DNA of 64,000 nt, taken from the NCBI RefSeq assembly GCF_012033785.1, contig NZ_JAAVJC010000001.1, positions 1 through 64,000 of the forward strand. Reading direction: 5' to 3'. The translations under genes were made by a program, and so were the position numbers. Shown in pieces: positions 32,387 through 44,251 of the stretch. The notes below the pieces were generated by a model. That model saw nothing but the letters and a program-made list of their open reading frames with translations, had not been told where the DNA came from and made no database searches. The stretch's first letter is position 1, and each line of letters begins with the position of its first letter. Source of the DNA: Streptomyces bohaiensis (lineage in GTDB: Bacteria; Actinomycetota; Actinomycetes; Streptomycetales; Streptomycetaceae).

Positions 32387-33747
32387 AGCTGCTCCTTCGC
32401 GTCGTCGCCGGCCTCGGCACCGTCCGCGCCGCCGGTGGGCTCGTACACCAGCGCGGCACGGTTGTCGGACCGCAGCCGGGCCGCGGCGATCTGCCGCACC
32501 TCCTCGGCCGTGACCTCCAACAGCCGGTCCACGGCGGTCAGGGCCAGCTTCGGGTCCCCGAAGAGAACGGCGTACCGGCAGAACTCGTCGGCGCGGCCGG
32601 CGGTGGTGGAGAGCCGGTCCAGCCACTCGCGCTCCAACTGCGCCTGGGCACGCTCCATCTCGCGCTCGGTCGGCCCTTCCTCGGCGAACCGGGCCAGCTC
32701 CTCGGCGACGGCCGCCTCGATCGCGGGGATCTCGGCGTCGCCGGAGGCCTTGACGTCCAGGAACGCGAAGGACGGGGCGCCCGCCAGCCGCATCATGCCG
32801 AAGCCCGCGGTGACCGCGGTGCCGTCGCGGCGGACCAGGCGGTTGTAGAGGCGGGAGGACTCCCCGCCGCCGAGGACGGTGAGCGCCACATCGGCGGCGT
32901 CGGCTTCCCGGGTGCCGTCGTGCGGCAGCCGGTAGGCGGCGACCAGCGCGCGGGAGGGGACGTCCTCCTCGACGACCTCGCGGAGGTCCGCGCCGATGAC
33001 GTCGGGCAGGGCCCCGTCGCGGGGCGGCTGCTTGCCGTCGTGGGCGGGGATCGAACCGAAGTACTTCTCGATCCAGGCCAGCGTCCGCTCGGTGTCGATG
33101 TCGCCGACGACCGAGAGGACGGCGTTGCCCGGAGCGTAGTAGGTGCGGAAGAACGCGCGGGCGTCCTCCAGCGAGGCCGCGTCCAGGTCGGCCATGGAGC
33201 CGATCGGCGTGTGGTGGTACGGGTGGCCGTCGGGGTAGACCATGGCGGTCAGCCGCTCGAAGGCGGTGCCGTAGGGCACGTTGTCGTACCGCTGGCGCCG
33301 CTCGTTCTTGACGACGTCGCGCTGGTTCTCCATGGACTCGTCGTCCAGCGCCGTCAGCAGCGTCCCCATGCGGTCCGCCTCCAGCCAGAGCGCGAGCTCC
33401 AGCTCGTGGGCGGGCATGGTCTCGAAGTAGTTGGTGCGCTCGAAGCTCGTGGTGCCGTTCAGGGAACCGCCCGCGGACTGCACCAGTTCGAAGTGCCCGT
33501 TGCCGGGGACCTGCGCCGACCCCTGGAACATCAGGTGCTCGAAGAGGTGCGCGAGGCCGGTGCGGCCGGGGACCTCGTGGCGGGAGCCGACGTCGTACCA
33601 GAGGCAGACCGCGGCGACCGGGGTCTGGTGGTCCTCGGAGAGGACCACCCGGAGACCGTTGGCGAGCCGGTGCTCGGTCACCGTCGGCGGCGTGGCGGTG
33701 TTCTCCCGCCCGGCCGCGGCGGGTTGGTCGGTGGCCGTGTGGCCCAT
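32383..33747 (-). CDS. M16 zinc peptidase, catalytic subunit
   Basis: This 454-residue peptidase has the inverted zinc motif HxxEH in TGLAHLFEHLMFQGS, with a downstream glutamate in ENQRDVVKNERRQRYDN. The second M16 domain includes GGGESSRLYNRLVRR. Related proteins process peptides or degrade short proteins inside a clamshell chamber. ATG 33747 starts MGHTATDQPAA; the AAGGGA site is weak. It is first in the pair with the inactive M16 subunit and diverges from parC. Confidence 0.85.
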   Translation of the reverse strand: MGHTATDQPAAAGRENTATPPTVTEHRLANGLRVVLSEDHQTPVAAVCLWYDVGSRHEVPGRTGLAHLFEHLMFQGSAQVPGNGHFELVQSAGGSLNGTTSFERTNYFETMPAHELELALWLEADRMGTLLTALDDESMENQRDVVKNERRQRYDNVPYGTAFERLTAMVYPDGHPYHHTPIGSMADLDAASLEDARAFFRTYYAPGNAVLSVVGDIDTERTLAWIEKYFGSIPAHDGKQPPRDGALPDVIGADLREVVEEDVPSRALVAAYRLPHDGTREADAADVALTVLGGGESSRLYNRLVRRDGTAVTAGFGMMRLAGAPSFAFLDVKASGDAEIPAIEAAVAEELARFAEEGPTEREMERAQAQLEREWLDRLSTTAGRADEFCRYAVLFGDPKLALTAVDRLLEVTAEEVRQIAAARLRSDNRAALVYEPTGGADGAEAGDDAKEQL

Positions 33748-33984
33748 AGGTGTGGGGTCCCTTCGTTCGGTCGATCCTCCTGGCTCGCAGTCACTGTATG
33801 CGTGCCGACGGCCGATGTGGGCCACGTCGCGGTACCCGCCGACCCGCCGTGGGAAACCCGCGCAACCGGGTCCCGGCGCCCCGCTGTCCGCGCGGCGGTC
33901 CACAATGGTCCGCAGCACCGCGCCGGTCGACGGGCCGGAGTCGGTGCGCCCGCCCACCCATGCCCCCGAAGGAGCCGCGCCGCG

Positions 33985-36426
33985 ATGGCCCGCCGCAGCA
34001 CGAAGACCCCGCCCGCAGACGACTTCGACGAGCGCATCCTCGACATCGACGTCGTCGACGAGATGCAGGGCTCCTTCCTGGAGTACGCCTACTCGGTGAT
34101 CTACTCGCGCGCGCTGCCCGACGCCCGCGACGGTCTGAAGCCGGTGCACCGACGCATCCTGTACCAGATGCACGACATGGGGTTGCGCCCGGAGCGCGCG
34201 CACGTGAAGTGCGCGCGGGTGGTCGGCGAGGTGATGGGCAAGCTCCACCCGCACGGCGACGGCGCCATCTACGACGCCCTGGTGCGCATGGCCCAGCCGT
34301 TCTCGATGCGGGTGCCGCTGGTCGACGGCCACGGCAACTTCGGCTCGCTCGGCAACGACGACCCGCCGGCGGCGATGCGGTACACCGAGTGCCGGTCGAC
34401 CCCGGTGGCCGGGTTGATGGTGGCCTCCATCGACGAGGACACGGTCGACTTCGCGCCCAACTACGACGGCAGCGAGCAGGAGCCGGTCACCCTGCCGGCG
34501 GCCTACCCGAACCTGCTGGTCAACGGCGCCTCCGGGATCGCCGTCGGCATGGCCACGAACATGCCGCCGCACAACCTCACCGAGGTGATCGCGGCCGCCA
34601 AGCACCTCATCAAGCACCCGGGCGCCGACCTGGCGACCCTGATGCGCTTCGTGCCGGGCCCCGACCTCCCCACCGGCGGGCAGATCGTCGGCCTCGACGG
34701 CATCCGCGACGCCTACACCAAGGGCCGCGGCACCTTCCGGATCCGTGCCACCGTGGCGGTGGAACAGGTGACCCCGCGCCGCAAGGGCCTGGTGGTCACC
34801 GAGCTGCCGTTCGCCGTGGGCCCGGAGAAGGTCGTCTCCAAGATCAAGGACCTGGTCAACGCCAAGAAGCTCCAGGGCATCGCCGACGTCAAGGACCTCA
34901 CCGACCGCTCGCACGGCCTGCGGCTGGTCATCGAGGTGAAGAACGGGTTCCACCCCGAGGCGATCCTGGCGCAGCTGTACAAGCTGACGCCGATGGAGGA
35001 GTCGTTCGGCGTCAACAACGTGGCCCTCGTCGACGGGCAGCCGCTCACCCTCGGGCTGAAGGAACTGCTGCAGGTCTACCTCGACCACCGGTTCGAGGTG
35101 GTACGGCGACGGAGCGAGTTCCGCCGCACCCGCCGCCGGAACCGGCTCCACCTCGTCGAGGGGCTCCTCGTCGCGCTGGTGGACATCGACGAGGTGATCC
35201 GGATCATCCGCGCCAGCGACAACGCGGCCGCGGCGAAGGACGGACTGATCGAACGGTTCGGCCTCTCGGAGATCCAGACCCAGTACATCCTGGACACGCC
35301 GCTGCGGCGGCTGACCCGGTTCGACCGCATCGAGCTGGAGAACGAACGGGACCAGCTCACCGCGGAAATCGCCGAACTGACGGGGATCCTGGAGTCCGAC
35401 GCCGAACTGCGCAAGCTCGTCTCCTCCGAACTCACCGAGATCTCCCGCAAGTACGGCACCCCCCGGCGCAGCGTCCTGGCCGACGCCGACGGCGCGGTGG
35501 TCGCCGACGTGCCGCTGGAGGTGCCGGACGACCCCTGCCGCGTGCTGCTCTCCTCGACGGGCCTGGTCGCGCGGACCGTCGACCCCGCCGTCGTCCTCCG
35601 GGACGGCGGGCGCCGCGTCAAGCACGACGTGGTCGCCTCGGCCGTCCTCGCCACGGTCCGCGGCGAGGTGGGCGCCGTCACCTCCACCGGGCGGCTGCTG
35701 CGGCTGTCGGTCGTCGACCTGCCGCTGCTGCCCGCGGAGGGCTTCAGCGACCTCTCGGCCGGTGCGCCCCTGGCGGAGTTCCTGTCGCTGGCGGACGGGG
35801 AGCGCATCGTCTGCCTGACCACCCTCTCGGAGTCCTCTCCCGGCCTCGCGCTCGGGACCGAGCAGGGCGTCGTCAAGCGGGTCGTGCCCGACTACCCGCT
35901 CACCAAGGACGAGTTGGAGGTCATCACCCTCAAGGAGGGCGACCGCATCGTCGGCGGCGCGGAGTTGCGGACCGGCGAGGAGGACCTCGTCTTCATCACG
36001 GAGGAGGCGCAGTTGCTGCGCTTCCAGGCCGGGCAGGTCCGCCCGCAGGGGCGGCCCGCCGCCGGCATGGCGGGCATCAAGCTCGCCGACGACGTGAAGG
36101 TGCTCTCGTTCACCGCCGTGGACCCGGGGTCCGAGGCGGTGGTGGTGACGGTCGCGAACAGCGACGGGACCCTCGACGAGGGGGGCGGCGCGAAGATGAC
36201 GCCCTTCGACCAGTTCCCCCGCAAGGGTCGGGCGACCGGCGGGGTGCGCTGCCAGCGATTCCTCAAGGGCGAGAGCCGACTGGAGTTCGCCTGGGCGGGT
36301 TCACTGCCGGCGCGGGCGGCCGGCCCCGGCGGGGTGGCGGCGGCGCTGCCCGCCGAGGACCCGCGGCGCGACGGCTCGGGCACACCGCTGTCGAAGCCGA
36401 TCGAGGTCATCGGCGGCACTTCCTAG
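33985..36426 (+). CDS. parC: DNA topoisomerase IV subunit A
   Basis: This 813-residue type IIA subunit cuts and rejoins DNA; with ParE it decatenates chromosomes. The catalytic tyrosine is Y133 in AAMRYTECR. The breakage-reunion core occupies about 1-500 and a beta-pinwheel C-terminal domain the rest. The classical GyrA box QRRGGKG is not seen; the nearest stretch is [12 protein letters not shown], which favours topoisomerase IV over gyrase. ATG 33985 follows GAAGGAG by about ten bases. The partner parE lies 5 kb away on the other strand. Confidence 0.88.
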   Translation: MARRSTKTPPADDFDERILDIDVVDEMQGSFLEYAYSVIYSRALPDARDGLKPVHRRILYQMHDMGLRPERAHVKCARVVGEVMGKLHPHGDGAIYDALVRMAQPFSMRVPLVDGHGNFGSLGNDDPPAAMRYTECRSTPVAGLMVASIDEDTVDFAPNYDGSEQEPVTLPAAYPNLLVNGASGIAVGMATNMPPHNLTEVIAAAKHLIKHPGADLATLMRFVPGPDLPTGGQIVGLDGIRDAYTKGRGTFRIRATVAVEQVTPRRKGLVVTELPFAVGPEKVVSKIKDLVNAKKLQGIADVKDLTDRSHGLRLVIEVKNGFHPEAILAQLYKLTPMEESFGVNNVALVDGQPLTLGLKELLQVYLDHRFEVVRRRSEFRRTRRRNRLHLVEGLLVALVDIDEVIRIIRASDNAAAAKDGLIERFGLSEIQTQYILDTPLRRLTRFDRIELENERDQLTAEIAELTGILESDAELRKLVSSELTEISRKYGTPRRSVLADADGAVVADVPLEVPDDPCRVLLSSTGLVARTVDPAVVLRDGGRRVKHDVVASAVLATVRGEVGAVTSTGRLLRLSVVDLPLLPAEGFSDLSAGAPLAEFLSLADGERIVCLTTLSESSPGLALGTEQGVVKRVVPDYPLTKDELEVITLKEGDRIVGGAELRTGEEDLVFITEEAQLLRFQAGQVRPQGRPAAGMAGIKLADDVKVLSFTAVDPGSEAVVVTVANSDGTLDEGGGAKMTPFDQFPRKGRATGGVRCQRFLKGESRLEFAWAGSLPARAAGPGGVAAALPAEDPRRDGSGTPLSKPIEVIGGTS

Positions 36427-36435
36427 CAGTCTGCC

Positions 36436-36475
36436 GGCCGGGGGGGGGCGGGCTGTGAGGTCCGCTCCCCCGGCC
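36436..36475. terminator. Hairpin with poly-G tract between parC and the CobW gene
   Basis: GGCCGGGGG pairs with CCCCCGGCC around a 22-base loop between the convergent genes. The left arm is part of an uninterrupted G9 run (36440-36448), a likely slippage site. Confidence 0.5.
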
Positions 36476-36488
36476 GAGGCGTGCCGGG

Positions 36489-37787
36489 CTACGCCGGTGA
36501 GCTCCCGACCGGGTGGCCCGCGTGGGCGGGCGGGTCCTCGATCTCCGGCAGGTCCGAGTAGGCGGGCGGATCCTCGATCTCCGGCAGATCGGCGAGCTCC
36601 GGCAGATCGGCGAGCTCCGGGCCGGTCGGCGCGGATGCCGGAGCTCCGACGTCCGCCGGCTGCCCGTCGTCTCCCGGTCCGGTCGCCGGGTCGTCGGTGA
36701 ACCGGAGCACCCCGTAGAGCGCCGCAGGGCCGGTCTCGTCCGGGTCGGGGCCGACGCAGGCGGCCAGTTCGGCCCGCAGCGCCACTGCGTCGAGGCCGCT
36801 CCCGATCATCACCAGTCGGGTGCCGACTGCCTCGTCCCTCCGCCACGGCAGCGGCTGGAAGCGCAGGAAGCCGCCGACGGAGTGGACGTCCCAGCGCCGG
36901 TCCTCGCCGCCCGCGCCCAGGTGCACCGCCCCCTTGAGGCGGTAGAGCCCCGCCGGTCGGCGGTCCAGGAACGCCATCAGCCGGCGTGGGCTCAACGGCG
37001 CGTCGGCCGTGAACTCCACGCTCTGGTAGGAGGCGTGGGGATGCGCCGTACGGTCGGCCGGTGCGAGGAGGTCCTCGAAGGAGAGTTGGCCGTCGTGGTG
37101 GCTGCGGGCCCGGCTCGCGTCGCGGTCGAAGAACAGGCCGGGGTCGACGCGTGCGTGCTGCGTCTCGACGACAGGGGCCGTCCCGGCCAACCCGCCCACC
37201 AGCCGCCGCAGTTTCTCCCGTTCCCCGGGCGGCGTGCGGTCGGTCTTGTTGAGCACCACCAGGTCCGCCACCGCCAGGTGCCGGTCCAGTTCCGGGTGAC
37301 GACGGCGGGTGTCGGCGAACTCGGCGCCGTCGACGACCTCGACCAGGCCGCCGTAGACGATGCGCCGGTCCGCGCTGGCGAGGATGGTGCGGATGAGCGT
37401 CTGCGGCTCGGCGAGCCCGCTCGCCTCCACGACCACGAGGTCGATGCGGGCGGCGGGGTCGGCGAGCCGCGCGAGCGCGGTGTCCAGCTCCGCCGGGTCG
37501 ACCGCGCAGCACAGGCAGCCGTTGCCGAAGGAGACCATCGCGTCGACCTGGCCGGCCACCGCCATCGCGTCGACCTCGATGGCACCGAAGTCGTTGACCA
37601 CGGCGCCGATACGAACGCCCTCGCGGTTGTGCAGCAGGTGGTTGAGGAGCGTCGTCTTGCCGGCTCCGAGGAAGCCGGCGAGCACCAGGACCGGGATCCG
37701 CCCGCCGGCGGTGGCACCGGCCGGGCCGGCGGCCGCGGTCTCGTCCCGGTCGTCCTCGGCGCGGTGATGGGGGCCGTGCTGCGGCAC
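36489..37787 (-). CDS. CobW/COG0523 metal-chaperone GTPase with repetitive tail
   Basis: This 432-residue G3E GTPase has Walker A LAGFLGAGKTTLLNH, the metal-binding GCLCC motif, the switch region VVVEASGLAEP and NKTD for guanine recognition. The CobW C-terminal domain starts near YQSVEFTADAPLS. An HGPHH segment at the start may also bind metal. The last 60 residues are acidic and repetitive (two DLPEIEDPPA and two ELADLP units). Members carry zinc or cobalt to client enzymes. GTG 37787 follows AAGGA. No Zur box was identified. Confidence 0.82.
   Translation of the reverse strand: MPQHGPHHRAEDDRDETAAAGPAGATAGGRIPVLVLAGFLGAGKTTLLNHLLHNREGVRIGAVVNDFGAIEVDAMAVAGQVDAMVSFGNGCLCCAVDPAELDTALARLADPAARIDLVVVEASGLAEPQTLIRTILASADRRIVYGGLVEVVDGAEFADTRRRHPELDRHLAVADLVVLNKTDRTPPGEREKLRRLVGGLAGTAPVVETQHARVDPGLFFDRDASRARSHHDGQLSFEDLLAPADRTAHPHASYQSVEFTADAPLSPRRLMAFLDRRPAGLYRLKGAVHLGAGGEDRRWDVHSVGGFLRFQPLPWRRDEAVGTRLVMIGSGLDAVALRAELAACVGPDPDETGPAALYGVLRFTDDPATGPGDDGQPADVGAPASAPTGPELADLPELADLPEIEDPPAYSDLPEIEDPPAHAGHPVGSSPA
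36531..36620. repeat. Tandem in-frame repeats in the 3' end of the CobW gene
   Basis: Two near-identical copies of CTCGATCTCCGGCAG-centred units 36 bases apart are followed by two copies of an 18-base CGGCGAGCTCCGGCAGAT unit. All lengths are multiples of three, so the protein tail keeps its frame when copy number changes. Confidence 0.75.
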
Positions 37788-37909
37788 GTGGCGTCCTTCC
37801 TCGACGGGCCGCGGCCCGGCCTCGGACGGCGGGCCGCGGCGGCGGGCGGGGTCCAGCTTAGGCAACCCGCCCGGTCCGCGTCGGCCACCCGCAGGCGACG
37901 GCCCAGGGC

Positions 37910-39052
37910 TCAGAGCGCGGGCACGGGACGGGGCGGGGTGGGCCCGGTGTAGCGCGCCGCCGGCCGGATGATCTTCCCGTCCTGCGCCTGCTCCAGCACG
38001 TTGGCGCTCCACCCGACCACCCGGGCGGTCGCGAAGGTGGGGGTGAACATCTCCCGCGGCAGGCCGCAGAGTTCCATCACGACCCCCGCGTAGTACTCGA
38101 CGTTGGTGTGCAGGGCGCGTCCGGGCTTGAGCTCGGCGAGCACCGCCTCGACCCGCTGCTCCACGGCCACCGCGAGGTCCACGAGGTCGCCCCCGAACCC
38201 CTGCGCGATCTCCCGCAGCATCCGCGACCGGGGGTCCTCGGTGCGGTAGACGGGGTGGCCGAACCCCATGATGCGCGCCCCGGCGAGCACCTGTTCGCGG
38301 ACCCAGGAGTCGGCGCGGCCGGGGTCTGCGATGGCGTCCAGGGTGTCCAGGGCCCGGCTCGGCGCGCCGCCGTGCAGGGGGCCCGAGAGCGCCCCGACGG
38401 CGCCGGTCAGGCAGGCGGCGAGGTCGGCGCCGGTGGAGGCGATGACCCGCCCGGTGAACGTCGAGGCGTTGAAGCCGTGGTCGATGGTCGAGACGAGGTA
38501 CTGCTCGACCGCTCGGGCGTGGCGCGGGTCCGGCTCCTGGCCGCTGAGCATGTACAGGTAGTTCGCCGCGTGGGAGAGGTCGGAGCGGGGGGCGACCGGT
38601 TCGAGGCCGTGCTGGAGCCGGTGGAGCGCGGTGAGCAGCGTGGGCACCACCGCGCACAGGCGCAGCGCGTCCTCGGCGCGCTCCTCGGGGGCGAGGTCGT
38701 AGACCGGGCGCAGCCCGAGGGCGGCGCCGGTGGCGGAGAGCGCGGTACGGAGCCCGGCGAGCGGCCCGCCGCCCGTCGCGGCCAGGGCCGGCAGCAGTCC
38801 CCGGACCGCCTCCGGGACCTCGCGCGCGGCCGCGGTGCGGCGGGCGAACGCGGCGGAGCGTGGGGCGTCGGGCAGGTCGCCGTGGACCATCAGGTACCAG
38901 ACGTCCTCGAAGCTCCGGGTCCGGGCGAGGTCGACCGCCGAGTACTGCCGGTAGTGGTAGAAGCCCTCGGCTCCCCGGACGTCGCCGATGGACGTCTCCG
39001 TGACGACGACTCCTGCCAGTCCTCGGGGGACGTCGGTGCGTGGGGTGGTCAT
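37910..39052 (-). CDS. Citrate synthase / 2-methylcitrate synthase paralogue
   Basis: This 380-residue enzyme condenses oxaloacetate with acetyl-CoA or propionyl-CoA. The first catalytic histidine lies in SGPLHGGAPS, the second in GFGHPVYRTEDPR. The acidic catalytic position reads LPREMFTPTFATARVVGW, with glutamate where the classical enzymes have aspartate. ATG 39052 follows GGGAG. It diverges from a DNA-binding citrate synthase homologue across a palindromic control region, so the two probably share regulation. Confidence 0.85.
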   Translation of the reverse strand: MTTPRTDVPRGLAGVVVTETSIGDVRGAEGFYHYRQYSAVDLARTRSFEDVWYLMVHGDLPDAPRSAAFARRTAAAREVPEAVRGLLPALAATGGGPLAGLRTALSATGAALGLRPVYDLAPEERAEDALRLCAVVPTLLTALHRLQHGLEPVAPRSDLSHAANYLYMLSGQEPDPRHARAVEQYLVSTIDHGFNASTFTGRVIASTGADLAACLTGAVGALSGPLHGGAPSRALDTLDAIADPGRADSWVREQVLAGARIMGFGHPVYRTEDPRSRMLREIAQGFGGDLVDLAVAVEQRVEAVLAELKPGRALHTNVEYYAGVVMELCGLPREMFTPTFATARVVGWSANVLEQAQDGKIIRPAARYTGPTPPRPVPAL

Positions 39053-39196
39053 GGCTGCTCCCGGCGGTGGATGGGGGTGGTGGGTGGGTGTCATGCCGCG
39101 TCGGCCGGTGGAGCCGGCCGCAGGGCGGGGCCGGTCCGGCGGCGGCCTCGGGGGCCCGGCGTTCCGGCCTCGGCCTTCGTGATCCGACTGTCAACC

Positions 39197-39235
39197 ATTG
39201 ATCAATAGATGTCAATGTTGATTGAATCAACATTG
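39197..39235. promoter_or_regulatory. Perfect palindromes in the divergent citrate synthase control region
   Basis: CAATGTTGATT at 39213-39223 and AATCAACATTG at 39225-39235 form a perfect 11-base inverted repeat with one central base. Just upstream, ATTGATCAAT (39197-39206) is another perfect palindrome sharing the TTGAT core. The stretch is strikingly A/T-rich against its surroundings. Its right end touches the GAGAGGA ribosome binding site of the HTH-citrate synthase gene, so bound protein would block expression. Confidence 0.7.
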
Positions 39236-39248
39236 AGAGGATGATGTC

Positions 39249-40493
39249 ATGACCGATGACCCGGAGACCGAGCGACTCACCACGCAGCAGGCCGCGGAGC
39301 GGCTGGGGGTGAAGCCCGAGACCGTCTACGCCTACGTCAGCCGGGGCCTGCTCCGGCGGCACCGTTCGGGCCACGGCCGCGGCAGCACCTTCGACGCGGC
39401 GGAGGTCGACGGCCTCTCCCGGCGGTCGGGCCGGCGGTCGGCGCCCGTCGGCCCGCAGCACGCGCCCCTCGTCACCGGCGTGACGCTGATCGAGGACGAC
39501 CGCTGCTACTACCGCGGCGTGGACAGCTCCGCCCTCGCCCTCCGCCACGGCTACGAGGAGGTCGCGCACTGGCTGTGGACCGGTGAGCTGGTCCCGGGCA
39601 CCCGGTTCGACGCACCCGCCGGCCAGGTGGCCGCCGCCCGCGCGGCGGTCGAGGCACTTCCGGCGACCAGGACCGCGGAGGACCGCCTGCACGCCGCCAC
39701 GGTCGCCGCCTCCGCGGGTGACCCGCTGCGCTCCGACCTGACGCCCGCCACCGTCCACGCCACGGCACGCGCCCTCGTCGCCACCCTGGTGGAGGCGCAC
39801 CCCCTCGTGGGTCCGCCGCCGCCGGACGGCGCACCGCTGGCCGGCCGGCTCTGGCCGCGGCTCACCGCCCGTCCGGCGTCCGACGCGGGCCTGCGTGCCC
39901 TGGACGCCGCGCTGGTGCTGCTGCTGGACCACGACATGGCCGTCTCCACGCTCGCCGCGCGCGTCGCGGCCACCGCCCGCGCGCACCCCTACGCCGTCAC
40001 GCTCGCCGGGCTGGGCGCCCTGGACGGCCCGCTCCACGGTGCGGCCGCGGCGCCCGCCCACCGGATGGTCCGCGAGGCGTTGGAACGCGACGCCACCGGG
40101 GACGGCGCAGCGGCCGTGGTGGGCGCCCGGCTGCGCGAGGGCGCACGTGTCCCCGGCGTCGGCCACCTGCTCTACACGGGCGACGACCCCCGTGCCACCA
40201 CGTTGTTCGCGCTGCTGGAGGACGTGCCGGGTGCCGGGCCGGCCGTGGGCGCCGCACGCCGGATCGTGGCCGCGGCCGGCCGTCACCGGCCGACCTTCGG
40301 CAACGTGGATTTGGCCCTGGCCGCGCTCTCCGTCGGCTGCGGTATGGAGTCGGAGGCGGGGCAGGTCGTCTTCGCGGTCGCCCGCACCAGCGGCTGGGTG
40401 GCGCACGCGCTGGAGGAGTACGCCGAGCCGGCCATGCGGCTGCGCCCGAGCGGCCGCTACCGGGGCCCCCGTCCGCCGCGCCCGGTGCCGTGA
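39249..40493 (+). CDS. Citrate synthase homologue fused to an N-terminal HTH DNA-binding domain
   Basis: Residues 1-60 of this 414-residue protein are a MerR/excisionase-like helix-turn-helix (LTTQQAAERLGVKPETVYAYVSRGLLRRH). Residues 75-414 are a citrate synthase fold. Catalytic-type histidines remain in DGPLHGAAAAPAH and GVGHLLYTGDDPR, and arginine in FAVARTSGWVAH; the acidic position is GMESEAGQ. It may be an enzyme with a DNA-binding role or a regulator using the synthase fold to sense CoA thioesters or oxaloacetate. ATG 39249 follows GAGAGGA. It diverges from an ordinary paralogue. Confidence 0.85.
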   Translation: MTDDPETERLTTQQAAERLGVKPETVYAYVSRGLLRRHRSGHGRGSTFDAAEVDGLSRRSGRRSAPVGPQHAPLVTGVTLIEDDRCYYRGVDSSALALRHGYEEVAHWLWTGELVPGTRFDAPAGQVAAARAAVEALPATRTAEDRLHAATVAASAGDPLRSDLTPATVHATARALVATLVEAHPLVGPPPPDGAPLAGRLWPRLTARPASDAGLRALDAALVLLLDHDMAVSTLAARVAATARAHPYAVTLAGLGALDGPLHGAAAAPAHRMVREALERDATGDGAAAVVGARLREGARVPGVGHLLYTGDDPRATTLFALLEDVPGAGPAVGAARRIVAAAGRHRPTFGNVDLALAALSVGCGMESEAGQVVFAVARTSGWVAHALEEYAEPAMRLRPSGRYRGPRPPRPVP

Positions 40494-40557
40494 CCGGTCG
40501 GATTCGCCACCGGGACGGGCGGACGGGTGCGGCCGGGCCCCGCCGCCCGGGCCGGTC

Positions 40558-40563
40558 TAGGCT
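40558..40563 (+). promoter_or_regulatory. Candidate -10 element for the sucrase/ferredoxin-like gene
   Basis: TAGGCT matches the streptomycete housekeeping -10 consensus and lies 40 bases before the GTG start. No good -35 hexamer is visible in the GC-rich sequence upstream. Confidence 0.4.
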
Positions 40564-40603
40564 CGACGGTGTACCACCCCCGTACTGACAGGCGGCCCCT
40601 TTC

Positions 40604-41551
40604 GTGACCCTCTGTTCCGGCGCCTCACGCGACCAGGCCGAGTCCCTCGCCGGGACCGCCGCGACCGCCCGAACCTGGCTGCTGCTGGAGCAGCCCGGCC
40701 CCTGGGGCTCCAAGGCCCTCACCGGGAGCCGTCTCGACCCCGTGCTCGGGGAGCACCTGGAGGCGGCCGCAGCGCTGGGGGTGCGCGCCGCACTGATCCG
40801 GCGGCCCGGCCGCACCGGAGCCGGGGGTGCGGCCCGCCGTGTCCTGCTGGCCCATACCGCGCCCGGCGACTCCTGGGTCCGCACCGCGTCGACGGACGAC
40901 CCGCGGGAACTGCTCGACCTGGACCTGGCGGCACTGGCCGGCGGCGACCACGGCGGTTTCGGGGCGGCCCACACGGCGGGGCCCGTCGCGCTGGTGTGCA
41001 CCAACGGACGGCGGGACCGGTGCTGCGCCGTGCTGGGCAGGCCGCTCGCCGGGGAGTTGGCGGCCGCCGGCCACGACACCTGGGAGACCACGCACATCGG
41101 CGGCCACCGCTTCTCCCCCACCATGCTGACGCTGCCCCACGGCTACGCCTGGGGGCGGATGTCGGCGGGAACCGCCGGGCACGTACTGGCCGAACTGGCA
41201 CGGGGCCGCACCGTCGTCGACGGCTGCCGTGGCCGGTCCTGCTGGCAACGGCCGGAGCAGGCAGCCGAGTTGGCCGTCCGGCAGTTCACTGCCGAGGCGG
41301 ACGTCGACGCACTGGAGGTCATCGGGACGACCGCCGTCGATGCGGCCGTCGGCAGCACCACCGCCGCGCTGCCGACACCCGGGTGGCTCGTGACGGTCGC
41401 ACGGCGCGACAGCCGGCGCCACTGGGAGGTGACGGTGGCGGAGGGGGTCAGCCTGCCCGCCTCCCCGGCGAGCTGCGGCGCCGCCGCGCTGCCGCAGTCC
41501 CGCATGGCAGTGCTCGCCGTCCGGCCGCTCCTTGCGGCCGGAACCCGCTGA
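40604..41551 (+). CDS. Sucrase/ferredoxin-like family protein
   Basis: This 315-residue protein matches the Suc_Fer-like (thioredoxin-like ferredoxin) family. Cysteines in VCTNGRRDRCCAVLG and the histidines in TTHIGGHRFSPTML are in the positions expected to hold a [2Fe-2S] cluster. A C-terminal region has DGCRGRSCWQRPEQAAELAVRQ. It is probably an electron-transfer protein; the biological partner is unknown. GTG 40604 has a weak ribosome binding site. Confidence 0.75.
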   Translation: MTLCSGASRDQAESLAGTAATARTWLLLEQPGPWGSKALTGSRLDPVLGEHLEAAAALGVRAALIRRPGRTGAGGAARRVLLAHTAPGDSWVRTASTDDPRELLDLDLAALAGGDHGGFGAAHTAGPVALVCTNGRRDRCCAVLGRPLAGELAAAGHDTWETTHIGGHRFSPTMLTLPHGYAWGRMSAGTAGHVLAELARGRTVVDGCRGRSCWQRPEQAAELAVRQFTAEADVDALEVIGTTAVDAAVGSTTAALPTPGWLVTVARRDSRRHWEVTVAEGVSLPASPASCGAAALPQSRMAVLAVRPLLAAGTR

Positions 41552-41630
41552 CGGCCGGAACCCGCGGACGGCACTGCGGCGCCCGGTTCGGTCACGGCAC
41601 CCGGCAGCCACCGCCGCCGGATGCCGACCG

Positions 41631-43754
<2,124 letters not shown>

Positions 43755-44251
43755 GCAGTTCGCTCCTCGCTGAATTCTGCTGGGGTGGCGGGTTCGCCGC
43801 TCAGAGGGTACCGAGGCTTGGTAGCGCTGGTGAGCAGGCCACCCGCGAGCGCGATCAGGGTACCCCAGAGTGGTACAGGCGTTCGAAAACTCGATCGGGT
43901 GACGTGGACATCGCGTTCCCTTCGAGGCATGAACCATTTAGGCTCCGGGCACGTCCTTGTTCACGAGGACGATGTCGGCGGCAGCCACCACGGGGCAGGC
44001 CGGCATCAGCACCGCAGGACCGAAAGACCCGGAAGACCGGAAAGACCCTCTCACCGTGTTTCGACACGGCTGACACGGAGCACCCAACGCACATACGGCT
44101 CTTTCGCCGCCACCCGGCAGCGTTCAGCCGCTTCGGGAGGTATCAGTCGATGCGAGAACTTCCTGAGGAATAAGCCGCGAGCGGGAACGTTTTCGGCCTG
44201 GTTGGATGTTGACCCTGGTACGACAGCTCGTCGAGCTAGAGAAGAGGCGAC
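43755..44251. promoter_or_regulatory. Divergent parE/DUF7455 control region
   Basis: No gene is credible in these 497 bases. TAGGCT at 43939-43944 on the plus strand is a good -10 match, but it would leave a leader of about 300 bases. Closer to DUF7455, AGCTC-GTC-GAGCT forms a small palindrome and GGAAC...GTT resembles an alternative sigma motif. A leader RNA or unannotated transcript is possible. Confidence 0.35.

Noticed and set aside
34018-36458. Second long plus-strand frame over parC
   Set aside because: It is a shadow in another frame of the same strand; ParC with its catalytic tyrosine is in the first frame.
41530-41570. Direct repeat of CGGCCGGAACCCGC at the end of the sucrase/ferredoxin-like gene
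   Set aside because: The two copies span the stop codon and the first bases after it; too short and isolated to call a functional element.
43855-44094. 79-codon minus-strand frame between parE and DUF7455
   Set aside because: No ribosome binding site, unlikely composition and overlap with the probable control region.
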